Source: Rhodanobacter fulvus Jip2
GTDB taxonomy: Bacteria; Pseudomonadota; Gammaproteobacteria; Xanthomonadales; Rhodanobacteraceae
DNA length: 64,000 nt
Assembly (NCBI RefSeq): GCF_000264315.1
Contig: NZ_AJXU01000001.1
Location: 1 to 64,000 of the forward strand
Direction of reading: 5' to 3'
Shown here: piece after piece, positions 35,436-43,432 of the stretch
Layout of the letters: every line of letters starts with the position of its first letter
Numbering within the stretch: position 1 is the stretch's first letter
The notes under the pieces: generated by a model
Told to the model about the DNA's origin: nothing
Seen by the model: the letters and a program-made list of their open reading frames with translations, nothing else
Databases searched by the model: none
Position numbers and translations under genes: made by a program

Positions 35436-35576
35436 CATGGGCGACCGGTGGGCAGCCCTTTCAACCGGCGTACCGCAGTCTCGAGGCGGTTGCCGATCCG
35501 TGCGCATCGCGCCCGACACTTCTTTCTGTTCGTTCGCGTCGGAGCACCGTGCGGCGCAGGTGGATGTCGTGGCCTC

Positions 35577-36557
35577 TCAGTGCAAACCCGTACTGGACGA
35601 GACCGCGGGCGTCGATGCTTCGGCGGCGGCGCGCTTGGGCGTATCGAGCGGGCACCATGTCTTGAGACGCTTGCCCGCGCGGAACAAGTCGATGCATACG
35701 CGCATCTCCGCCTTGAAGGCCAGGTCGGGCGTATTTGCCGGACAGCCGGACGACAGTGGCTTGGTGTTCCTGTACTCGTCGATGCAGGTCGACAGAGGCG
35801 GCGCTGGCGACGAGGGCGGGCCGTCGGCCAGCGGTGCTGGCGGCAGGTTCAGGCGCGCATCGCCTTCCTTGGCTGAAGGGGGCAGGGGCGGTGGAGCGCA
35901 CAGCGGGTTGGCCACCGTGCTGCTCCTGGAGGGATCGCACACGCTTGCGGCGAGCTGCTTGAGTGCGTCGCCGATATGGCGGCCCACCGCGCCGCCTGCC
36001 GTTTCACCCGGCGGCGGGAAGTATTTTTCGAAGCGGGTGGCCTTGTACTGCATCCGGTTGCGTTCGTGCTGCATGATCTGGCGGTCGTCCGCGGGCTTTG
36101 CCGGTTTGGGCCTGGCCTCCGCCGCGGCCCAGGTGTTTGTGGTGGGCGGAAGTCGCACTGAGCCATCTTTCGCGTACAAGCCCGGATCGCGCGACGCCGC
36201 TTCATGATCCTGCACGACCATCGCGTCCCGGCGTGGTCTTTCGTGCGTGGCAGCGCGCGCGCGCGGAGTCCGTGCTTGCCGTGTCGGCACCAGCTCGGGC
36301 GGCATCGGGGGAGCGGGCGGTTGCACGGCGCGCGGCGTGTCGGAGCGATCCAGCAAACGCACGGTCAGCACCTGATCGCTATCGACCGTTGCCACCGATG
36401 CGGGCTTGGACTGCATCGCGTACCACACCGCCAGCGCGAACAGCGCGTGCAGCATCATGACCAGGGCCAGCATGAGGATCCGCGCCCGGCGGGTCAGCGG
36501 GGATGGCTGTCGCCAGCCCTTGCGTCCCAAAGCCTCGCGCGTTTCGCTGTCGAGCAA
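35577..36557 (-). CDS. hypothetical membrane-anchored, proline-rich protein
   Basis: The product of up to 326 residues has one membrane helix near residues 25-47 (ILMLALVMMLHALFALAVW) after a basic stretch, so the C-terminal part should face the periplasm. A Pro-rich linker (QPPAPPMPPELVP) follows, then a region with DDRQIMQHERNRMQYKATRFEKYFPPPGE, and two CIDEY/CIDLF units in which cysteines recur (CDPS, CAPP, CIDEY, CPAN, CIDLF, CPLD). The start codon is probably TTG at 36557; an ATG at 36473 would begin inside the helix. Single-helix plus Pro-rich layout recalls TonB-like proteins, but there is no TonB C-terminal domain. Confidence 0.6.
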   Translation of the reverse strand: MLDSETREALGRKGWRQPSPLTRRARILMLALVMMLHALFALAVWYAMQSKPASVATVDSDQVLTVRLLDRSDTPRAVQPPAPPMPPELVPTRQARTPRARAATHERPRRDAMVVQDHEAASRDPGLYAKDGSVRLPPTTNTWAAAEARPKPAKPADDRQIMQHERNRMQYKATRFEKYFPPPGETAGGAVGRHIGDALKQLAASVCDPSRSSTVANPLCAPPPLPPSAKEGDARLNLPPAPLADGPPSSPAPPLSTCIDEYRNTKPLSSGCPANTPDLAFKAEMRVCIDLFRAGKRLKTWCPLDTPKRAAAEASTPAVSSSTGLH

Positions 36558-36849
36558 TGCCAGACCGCTTGCGCGACCCTCCTGCGGATGGTGGAGTTGC
36601 CCGGAACGTTCGATGAGACTGCCTCATTCAAGCCCGCTGCCCCATGCGGGATATGCGCCTGTGGTCAGCGCGTGGTGCGGGCGATCCCGGTAGACAGGCT
36701 CTTCGACCGAGGGTTCCCGTCGATGGCGCCCGGTTACGTCGGCAGCGCAGCGACCAGGTTCCCGAATGGCCGCGATGCAACCCGGTCATCCGGCTGCGGA
36801 ACCGAAGCAGGACATGCAACCAGGATTCCTGTCATGACGATCAGGGACG
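36558..36849. other. gap without a recognised gene
   Basis: About 290 bases lie between the membrane-anchored protein and the LysR gene. I see no domain-bearing frame, repeat or terminator. Confidence 0.35.
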
Positions 36850-37749
36850 TTACGGCCGGCGCACGGGACGCGCGAATGCCGCCACCAGATAGTCGATGAA
36901 TACCCTGACCCTCACCGGTACACGGCGGCCGGCCGGATAGACGAGATGGATGGGCACGCGCGCCGGCTGCAACTTCGGCAGCAGCACCTGCACCTGGCCG
37001 GAGCGGATCTCTTCGGCCAGCAGCCAGCGCGGCGCCTGGGCGATGCCGAGGCCACACAGCACCGCCGCGCGGACATGCTCTGCATCGCCCGTCAGCAGCG
37101 AGCCGTGCGGCATGTAGGAAACGGTTTCCTTGCCCACCTTGAGCGACCACGGGTAACGCTCGCGATCCTTCGCAAAGACGACGCAGGTGTGCTGGTCCAG
37201 CTCCGCGAGTCGGGTGGGTACGCTGTTACGGGAAAGGTAATCCCGGCTCGCCGTGAGCACGGAGTCCGCCTCGGACAGTTTCCTCGCGGTGAGCGAGGAG
37301 TCCACCAGTCGCCCGTGGCGGATCGCCAGATCGACGCCTTCGCCGACCAGGTCGACGTGTCGTTCCGATACCGACATCTGGATCGTGACGTCCGGATACC
37401 GCCGGAAAAATTCCGGCAGCAGCGGCGTGATGCAGAGCCGGCCATGCGCTGGCGCGGTGTTGATCCGGATGGTGCCTCGCGGTGACCGCCGGCGATCACC
37501 GACCGAGGATTCGAGCGCGTCGAAATCGTCCATCAGTCGCTTGGCCGATTCGTAGAACGCTTGCCCCGCCTCGGTGATCACCACTTGGCGCGAGGTGCGC
37601 AGGACGAGTTGTTCGCCAAGGTACCGCTCCAACGCGCCGATCTGCTTGCTGACGGCGGGTTGCCCGATCCCTTCCTCGCGCCCCACGGCTGAAAAACTGC
37701 CGCATTCGACGAGGCGCACGAACAGCCGAATCGCATGCATTCGATCCAT
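36850..37749 (-). CDS. LysR-family transcriptional regulator
   Basis: The 299-residue protein has an N-terminal winged helix-turn-helix (MHAIRLFVRLVECGSFSAVGREEGIGQPAVSKQIGALE, residues 4-41) and a LysR substrate domain (RRSPRGTIRINTAPAHGRL onward), of the AaeR/DmlR-like group. It is divergent from an alcohol-dehydrogenase-like gene across 115 bases. That gap contains an extended inverted repeat with a T-N11-A core, so it most likely controls that gene and itself. The ligand is unknown; the typical case is a quinone or electrophile sensor. Confidence 0.93.
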   Translation of the reverse strand: MDRMHAIRLFVRLVECGSFSAVGREEGIGQPAVSKQIGALERYLGEQLVLRTSRQVVITEAGQAFYESAKRLMDDFDALESSVGDRRRSPRGTIRINTAPAHGRLCITPLLPEFFRRYPDVTIQMSVSERHVDLVGEGVDLAIRHGRLVDSSLTARKLSEADSVLTASRDYLSRNSVPTRLAELDQHTCVVFAKDRERYPWSLKVGKETVSYMPHGSLLTGDAEHVRAAVLCGLGIAQAPRWLLAEEIRSGQVQVLLPKLQPARVPIHLVYPAGRRVPVRVRVFIDYLVAAFARPVRRP

Positions 37750-37761
37750 GCAAGTCATCAC

Positions 37762-37786
37762 CATCGATTCCGAAGTGGAATGGATG
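37762..37786. promoter_or_regulatory. LysR-type operator in the divergent gap
   Basis: The sequence is CATCGATTCC-GAAGT-GGAATGGATG: nine of ten arm positions pair around a five-base centre. The core TTCCGAAGTGGAA fits the T-N11-A rule for LysR boxes. It starts 13 bases upstream of the LysR start codon and about 80 bases before the oxidoreductase start, where autoregulation and activation sites usually lie. Confidence 0.7.
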
Positions 37787-37864
37787 GTATGTCGCGCAGA
37801 CGCATTTCGGCAATGGATGAAATTGCCTAACCTGCGTGTCGCCACCGAACCCGGGAACCGACCG

Positions 37865-38872
37865 ATGAAAGCAATCTGCGTGACGCCAAGCCGTACGTTG
37901 GAGGTTCGCGACATCCCCGCGCCGAACGAACCGGCAGCTGGCCATGTACTTGTCGAGATGGATGCCTCGGCGATCAACCAGGGCGACAAGACGTTCCTGC
38001 GCATGCCCACCACGGCCGGCAATCCCCTCGCACTCGACCGCCATGAGGTATGGGGTGCGTCGGGAGCGGGCAGGGTGATCGCGGTGGGCGACGGCGTTCC
38101 CGCGGTCCATGCGGGCAAGCAGGTGGCGGTCTACCGCTCGCTCGGCCGAAGCGCGGAGAGTGTCGGGCTCTGGTGTGAACGGGCACAGGTGCCCTATTCG
38201 GCGTGCCTGATCCTGCCGGACCATGTCCGCGCGCGGGATTATTGCGGCTCGCTCGTCAACGTCATGACGGCCTACGCCTTCCTTGAAGAGATCGCCGAGG
38301 CCGGCCACAAGGGCGTGATCGTCACGGCCGGCAATTCGGCCACGGGCTACGCCATGGCTTCACTCGCACGAAGCAGAAAACTGCCGGCAATTTTTCTGGT
38401 GCGCACCGAGGCGGCACGACGCGCGCTCGTCCAGTCGGGCGTGGAGCATGTCCTGGTAACTGACGAAGGCTTCACCGACAGGCTGGCTGCGCTTTCCGCC
38501 GAACTGGCGACAACAGCCGTATTCGATGGCGTCGGCGGCGACCTGCTCGGGAAAATTGCGCCGAGCCTGCCGATGAACTCCACCATCTATGCCTATGGCT
38601 TTCTCGGCGGCGCCGTGCCGGTCGCCATCCCGTCCGTGCTTTTCATGATGAAGAACCTGACCATGCGGCGGTTCAGCAATTTCGAGAGCCGTACAGTGAA
38701 GGAGCAGGAACGACTTGCCGCGGCGCTGAAAACGCTGGAGAGCCTGATCGACGATCCCCTGCTCGCCACCCGGATCGGCGAGGAATTCCGCTTCGATCAG
38801 ATCGAACAGGCCATGGCCTGTGCGTTGCCCGATGGCGCCAGGGCCGTCCTGGTGGCGCCATCTCACGTCTAG
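37865..38872 (+). CDS. zinc-binding alcohol dehydrogenase/quinone oxidoreductase-like protein (MDR family)
   Basis: The 335-residue protein has the MDR layout: a GroES-like N-terminal domain (MKAICVTPSRTLEVRDIPAP, GHVLVEMDASAINQGD, GAGRVIAVGDGV) and a Rossmann domain (VIVTAGNSATGYAMASLA, FDGVGGDLLG). The cofactor motif AGNSATG is a variant of AxxGxxG. No Cys/His zinc ligands are seen, so it belongs to the zinc-free quinone reductase branch. It probably reduces an electrophilic ketone or quinone with NADPH. It is divergent from and probably controlled by the LysR gene. Confidence 0.88.
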   Translation: MKAICVTPSRTLEVRDIPAPNEPAAGHVLVEMDASAINQGDKTFLRMPTTAGNPLALDRHEVWGASGAGRVIAVGDGVPAVHAGKQVAVYRSLGRSAESVGLWCERAQVPYSACLILPDHVRARDYCGSLVNVMTAYAFLEEIAEAGHKGVIVTAGNSATGYAMASLARSRKLPAIFLVRTEAARRALVQSGVEHVLVTDEGFTDRLAALSAELATTAVFDGVGGDLLGKIAPSLPMNSTIYAYGFLGGAVPVAIPSVLFMMKNLTMRRFSNFESRTVKEQERLAAALKTLESLIDDPLLATRIGEEFRFDQIEQAMACALPDGARAVLVAPSHV

Positions 38873-38875
38873 CCG

Positions 38876-41308
38876 TCAGTCCGCTGCTGCGTGTTGCCGC
38901 CCGTTTGTGGAGGGCATCAGCCTTGCAGCGCCCACGGTGAGTTCCTTGCCTGGCTCGAGCGCGACGACGATGCGTTGATGCTGGTATCGAAGGTGAACCG
39001 AGGTGGCGGTGGTGCTCAGCAACCGCACCTCGGTAGGCACGCCTTTGCGCCAGGTGATACCGACCCGCAAGCCGCCGCGGGCGCGCAGGCCGTCGACCTC
39101 GCCGTCCTGCCATCGGCTCGGCAGGGCCGGAAGCACGGTGATCTCGCCGATACGACTTTGCATCAGCATCTCCGCGATCGCCGCCGTGCCGCCGAAGTTG
39201 CCGTCGATCTGGAACGGCGGACAGTCGTCGAACATGTTCGGCAGCGTGTTTTCGGCGATCAGGTCATGCAGCAGCCTGTAGGCGTGATCGCCGTCGCCGA
39301 GCCTTGCCCACAGCGCCGTTTTCCACGCCCTCGCCCAACCGGTGCCGCCATCACCGCGCAGCTCTAGCGACCGCCTCGCGGCCTTGGCCAGCGCCGGGGT
39401 CCTGTCCGGCGAAATCGCGTCGCCCGGATAGAGCGCGTAGAGGTGGGAAACGTGGCGATGATCCGGCTCGGTTTCCGGATAGTCCTCGATCCATTCCTGC
39501 AACTGGCCCTTGTGACCGATCTGCAGCGGGGGCAGGCGTGGCTGGGCCGCGTCGATGCGCGATACGAGTGCCGCATCGACGCCGAGATGGCGGGCGGCGG
39601 CGCGCACGTGATTGAAGAGATCGTTGATCAGTTCAATGTCCATCGTTGGCGCGTAGGTCAGGCCCACCGGTTTTCCGCCGAGCAGGTAGCGGTTTTCCGG
39701 TGATGTGGACGGGTTGGTCACCAGCTTCCCGGCGACCGGCGAACCTTTCGGCGCTTCCACCAGGAAATCCAGCACAAACTCCGCCGCACCCTTCATGGCG
39801 GGGTAAGCACGGTTGCGCAGGAAGGTTTCGTCGCCGCTGAAGGTGTAGTGGTCCCACATCTGGTTGGACAACCAGACACCGCCCATGGGCCACAGGCCCC
39901 ACGGCCCGTCCACGGGCGTGGTGGCGCGCCACAGGTCGCTGTTGTGATGAAGCACCCAGCCGTGCGCACCGTAGTAGCGCTGCGCCGTCTTCGCGCCGGC
40001 CACCTGCAGGTCGTCGATCAGGTCCCACAGCGGCGTCTGGGTTTCCCAGAGAGCGCCCGTTTCCGCAGGCCAGTAGTTCATCTCCAGATTGATGTTGGTG
40101 GTCCATTTGCTGCCCCAGGCCGGCAGCAGGTCCTGGTTCCAGATGCCCTGGAGATTGGCGGGCTGGCCGCCCGCGCGCGATGACGAAATCAGGAGGTAAC
40201 GCCCGTACTGGTAATACAGCGCCACCAGGGACGGATCGTCGTGGGTCTTGAAGTCGCGAATGCGCTTATCCGTCGCGACGTTCTCCCTGGAAGCGTCGTC
40301 GCCCAGGCGCAAATGCACGCGATCGAAGAGCGCGCGATAGTCAGCCAGGTGGGCGTTTTTCAGCGCCTCGTAGCTGCGCTGCACAGCCTTGTCCAGGGGC
40401 GCGCGAGCCGCCGCCTCGGCATTGCCACTAATGTCGCGATACGACTTGAAACTGGTAGCTCCGCTGAACACGAGGGTGACGGCGTCGGCGCCGCGCACTT
40501 CCAGATGGTCGCCGGCCTGGCGGATGCTGCCGCCTTTGGTCTTGATGACAAGCCGTCCTGCATAGGTCATCCCGGGCTTTGACCACGAGCCCGTCCACGA
40601 CGATGCCGGGTTGGTGCGCGGCTCGATCTGCCCGGTCAGCGCGATGGTGTCCTTGCCTACCAGCGCGACCTTGGCGCCGGGTTGGGGCGAGGTCAGCGTG
40701 ACGGTGAAATTCTGCGCGGCCGGTTGGTCGGCGCTGAGGTGCATCACCAGCACGCGGTCGGGGTAAGACATGAAGGTCTCGCGGCGAAAATGCACGCCAT
40801 CGACCGCATAGGAAACGGTGCTGATCGCATCGTCCAGCCGCAGCTCCCTTTGGTAATCGCTCACCTTGCCCTTGTTCTCGACATGCAGGTGAAGATCGCC
40901 GAACGGCTGGAACGGCATCAGCAATTTCGGATCACCCATGAAGCCTGCGCTGAGCGCCTCGGCCTGCGCCACCTTGCCCGAGAAAATGAGCTTCTGTATC
41001 GGCTTCAGTCGGCTTGCGGCGCCCTGTGCGATGTAGTCGTTCGGCGCACCGCCCCACAGCGTGCCCAGGTTGAGCTGGACGCGTTCGTCGGGCACGCCAC
41101 CGAACACCATGGCCCCCATCAGGCCATTGCCCAGTGGCAGCGCTTCATTCCACTGACTGGCCGGCTTGTCGTACACCAGGACAGCGTTGCCGGCGCGTGC
41201 CTGGGAGGCCATGAACAAGGCGGCGAATACCGTGAGCAGGGCCCACGTCATGCGGCGCGCCAGCCCTTCACTGCGGGTTGCATGGGAACGTTCGGGGGAC
41301 GGGTGCAA
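38876..41308 (-). CDS. exported GH95 alpha-L-fucosidase
   Basis: The protein of about 810 residues has the full GH95 pattern. It has WNEALPLGNGLMGAMVFGG at the start of the mature part, WGGAPNDY, the (alpha/alpha)6 barrel region with HHNSDLWRATTPVDGPWGLWPMGG, and the hallmark PPFQIDGNFGGTAAIAEML near the C-terminus. GH95 enzymes remove alpha-1,2-L-fucose (some alpha-L-galactose) from xyloglucan and other glycans. A signal peptide (ARRMTWALLTVFAALFMASQARA) sends it to the periplasm. TTG at 41308 has a GAGGG site and keeps the basic n-region; ATG 41251 and TTG 41347 are alternatives. It converges with the oxidoreductase gene with a three-base gap. Confidence 0.92.
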   Translation of the reverse strand: MHPSPERSHATRSEGLARRMTWALLTVFAALFMASQARAGNAVLVYDKPASQWNEALPLGNGLMGAMVFGGVPDERVQLNLGTLWGGAPNDYIAQGAASRLKPIQKLIFSGKVAQAEALSAGFMGDPKLLMPFQPFGDLHLHVENKGKVSDYQRELRLDDAISTVSYAVDGVHFRRETFMSYPDRVLVMHLSADQPAAQNFTVTLTSPQPGAKVALVGKDTIALTGQIEPRTNPASSWTGSWSKPGMTYAGRLVIKTKGGSIRQAGDHLEVRGADAVTLVFSGATSFKSYRDISGNAEAAARAPLDKAVQRSYEALKNAHLADYRALFDRVHLRLGDDASRENVATDKRIRDFKTHDDPSLVALYYQYGRYLLISSSRAGGQPANLQGIWNQDLLPAWGSKWTTNINLEMNYWPAETGALWETQTPLWDLIDDLQVAGAKTAQRYYGAHGWVLHHNSDLWRATTPVDGPWGLWPMGGVWLSNQMWDHYTFSGDETFLRNRAYPAMKGAAEFVLDFLVEAPKGSPVAGKLVTNPSTSPENRYLLGGKPVGLTYAPTMDIELINDLFNHVRAAARHLGVDAALVSRIDAAQPRLPPLQIGHKGQLQEWIEDYPETEPDHRHVSHLYALYPGDAISPDRTPALAKAARRSLELRGDGGTGWARAWKTALWARLGDGDHAYRLLHDLIAENTLPNMFDDCPPFQIDGNFGGTAAIAEMLMQSRIGEITVLPALPSRWQDGEVDGLRARGGLRVGITWRKGVPTEVRLLSTTATSVHLRYQHQRIVVALEPGKELTVGAARLMPSTNGRQHAAAD

Positions 41309-41479
41309 GGCGTTGCCCTCTTCAAGAGAAGATTGAGTATCGGGCAATAGCCGATCGCGTGTTGTTTCTTGCGTCGCAGGCGATGTGCTGTTTGAGGAAT
41401 TCGGGCGGAGGCAGGCCGTTCAGCGTTCCAGCCGATACGGCTCGAAGCCATCGTCGCCCGCGTCCGCACAAATGACACG

Positions 41480-41756
41480 CCCTCGTCGCTTCTCAAGAAG
41501 GCGTTTACGTGTGATTTGACCGCGGCATCCAGATCGCGACCATGGTCGCGATCACTTATCTGATGACCATTGCGGCTAAGGTCTGCAATCGTTCTTGCCC
41601 GCGAAGCCTCGTCCAATACCCAATCCTTGTTTTCACGCGTCGCCCAGGTTTGGAGCGTCGATCAATTGGGTAGCCGCCACGCCGCCGCTTTGGCCGAGAT
41701 CGTTCTGCAAGGTGCCGATGGAATAGCCGCTGGCAGCTGCAGCTCGAGGCGGCCAG
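41480..41756 (-). pseudogene. frameshifted remnant of a lysozyme-like protein
   Basis: Beginning right behind the stop codon of the CE15 gene, one minus-strand frame reads SGYSIGTLQNDLGQ and VAATQLIDA. After a one-base shift near 41650 a second frame continues LQTWATRENKDWVLDEASR, TIADLSRNG and DLDAAVKSHVNAFLRSDEGVSFV. Together these resemble the catalytic region of lysozyme-like proteins found in Xanthomonadales, some of which are T4SS effectors with XVIPCD tails. Both ends are missing. I assign this family from memory of its motif pattern, so the call is tentative. Confidence 0.4.
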
Positions 41757-43205
41757 CTACGGCCCGGCAAACTCTCTTTCCGCAAACCGCAGAAAATACG
41801 GCCAGTTCGGGCTGGGTGTGTGGCCTTCCGTGTGTTGGCGGAAGGCGAGGTTGCCGTTGTCGATCAGGGTCGATGGCGGGGGCATGGTGTCGGTGCCGAG
41901 GCCTTTTGCGCCAAGCAGGGCGTAGACCGGGCTGGCGGCGACGGCGGCCACGAAGGTGCCGCGCGTGTCCTGCCAGGCATCGCCGGGAACCTTGCCGGGC
42001 TCCGACATGAAAATGCCGCCGCTGAGGAAGACCGGCCGCGGCGCGCACAGGGCGATGAGTTCGTGGCTGTCGACCGGCAGCTCGTCCGGCGTGTGGCCGA
42101 CGGCGGCGTACTTCATCAGGTTCCCGGCGAACCAGTAGAACTCGCCGGGGCCGGTGAGGTTGGCCAGCGTTTCGCCAAAGTTGCGCCGGAAGAGGGCGCT
42201 GCCGCCCGCGCCCGCGGCGCTGATGTAGCCGATGGCGAAGCGCTGGTCGAACGCCATCGCCACCAGCGCCGCCTTGCCGAAACGCGAGTGGCCGAAGATG
42301 CCGATGCGGCGAGCGTCCACGTCCGGGTCGGTGACCAGGTAATCCAGCAGGCGGCTGTCGGCCCAGGCCCAGGCGCGCACCGCACCCCATTGATCCATGC
42401 GGCGTGGCTTGCCCCGGTTGGCCAAGCCAATGATGCCTCCGCCGATGCCGTCGCCGTTGGGCAGGCTGTCCGGCTGCGCGCTGGTGCTGTCGATCGCCAC
42501 GTAGCCCCAGCCGCGACCCAGAAGCTGCTGCAGGTTGTTTTCGCCCAGCAGGCTGTAATAGCTCACGTTGTGCGCAAGCGATGCCGGCGGGTTGGCGGGA
42601 ATCGGTTGCAGGCGGCTACCGTTCATCACCATGACGGGCACGGCACGCCCCTGCGCATCCGCCGGCGTCACCAGATTGGCGCGGATGTTCACCGTGATCG
42701 ATGGGTAGGCACTGTTGTCGACGTGGCCGGTCAGTTCCTTGATGACCACGGCGATGCCGCCGATGGAGTGCTGCAGGGTGCGGGTGACTTTCCATGTCAC
42801 CGTCGGCACGTTGTCGGGTACGAAACCGTATACCTGGCTTTGCAGCAGCTCGGCGATTTCCGGGCGCCGGTCACGCTGCCATTGCGACGCCGTGGTGACG
42901 TGCTCCCCTGCGCGCGTGGTGAGTGGGTCCGGCAATTTCGGATAAGGATTGGCGAGCGCCTCGTCGTAGTTGGCGTTGCACGGCTTGCCGATAGCGAAGG
43001 CGCCGACCGCGGGCTTCATCTGCTTGATGCCCAGTACCTTCAACTCGCGGTCGCGTTCGGCAATCGCTGCGGCGTTGGCCGGATTTTTCGCCGTACTGGA
43101 CGGGCAGGCGGCCAGCGTGGTTCCAGGCGTCTGGGCAGGGCTTGCTGCAGTGAAAGCCCACATCGCGAAAGCCAGCGCGTTGCGAACGAGCATGGTGTGG
43201 GTCAT
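41757..43205 (-). CDS. exported glucuronoyl esterase-like protein (CE15)
   Basis: The 482-residue protein has a signal peptide (MLVRNALAFAMWAFTAASPAQ). The CE15-type alpha/beta-hydrolase carries the nucleophile elbow GIFGHSRFGKAALVA with Ser307, an AAGAGGSALFRR strand, DSHELIALCAPRPV and a final RQHTEGHTPSP that can supply the catalytic His. CE15 enzymes split the ester between lignin alcohols and the 4-O-methyl-glucuronic acid of glucuronoxylan. AGGGA precedes the ATG. It is divergent from the GH9 gene across 227 bases, which suggests joint use on plant biomass. Confidence 0.88.
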   Translation of the reverse strand: MTHTMLVRNALAFAMWAFTAASPAQTPGTTLAACPSSTAKNPANAAAIAERDRELKVLGIKQMKPAVGAFAIGKPCNANYDEALANPYPKLPDPLTTRAGEHVTTASQWQRDRRPEIAELLQSQVYGFVPDNVPTVTWKVTRTLQHSIGGIAVVIKELTGHVDNSAYPSITVNIRANLVTPADAQGRAVPVMVMNGSRLQPIPANPPASLAHNVSYYSLLGENNLQQLLGRGWGYVAIDSTSAQPDSLPNGDGIGGGIIGLANRGKPRRMDQWGAVRAWAWADSRLLDYLVTDPDVDARRIGIFGHSRFGKAALVAMAFDQRFAIGYISAAGAGGSALFRRNFGETLANLTGPGEFYWFAGNLMKYAAVGHTPDELPVDSHELIALCAPRPVFLSGGIFMSEPGKVPGDAWQDTRGTFVAAVAASPVYALLGAKGLGTDTMPPPSTLIDNGNLAFRQHTEGHTPSPNWPYFLRFAEREFAGP

Positions 43206-43432
43206 GGCATTCCCTGAAAGTGACGTGGCGCCCCGCGGGATGAGTCTAGCGTGGCGGAAGCGTCGGTTCCTGATCAGGTGCGGTAGCGCGTGGATATTCG
43301 ATTCCGGCGTGGGGAAATCCTGCGGCGAAAAATGGATGTGGGCCGGTTGCTTGCCGTAACCCGGGCGCGTGGGCTAGTTTCTGGCGCTTGCTCATAGCGC
43401 GGCCGAAGCGGCCTGCGCCCAGGGGATATCCA

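Noticed and set aside
41532-41553. Perfect 22-base palindrome GATCGCGACC-ATGGTCGCGATC pattern
   Set aside because: It lies inside the lysozyme-like relic and is explained by the coding of an S-D-R-D-H-G-R-D-L stretch, so a regulatory role is not needed.
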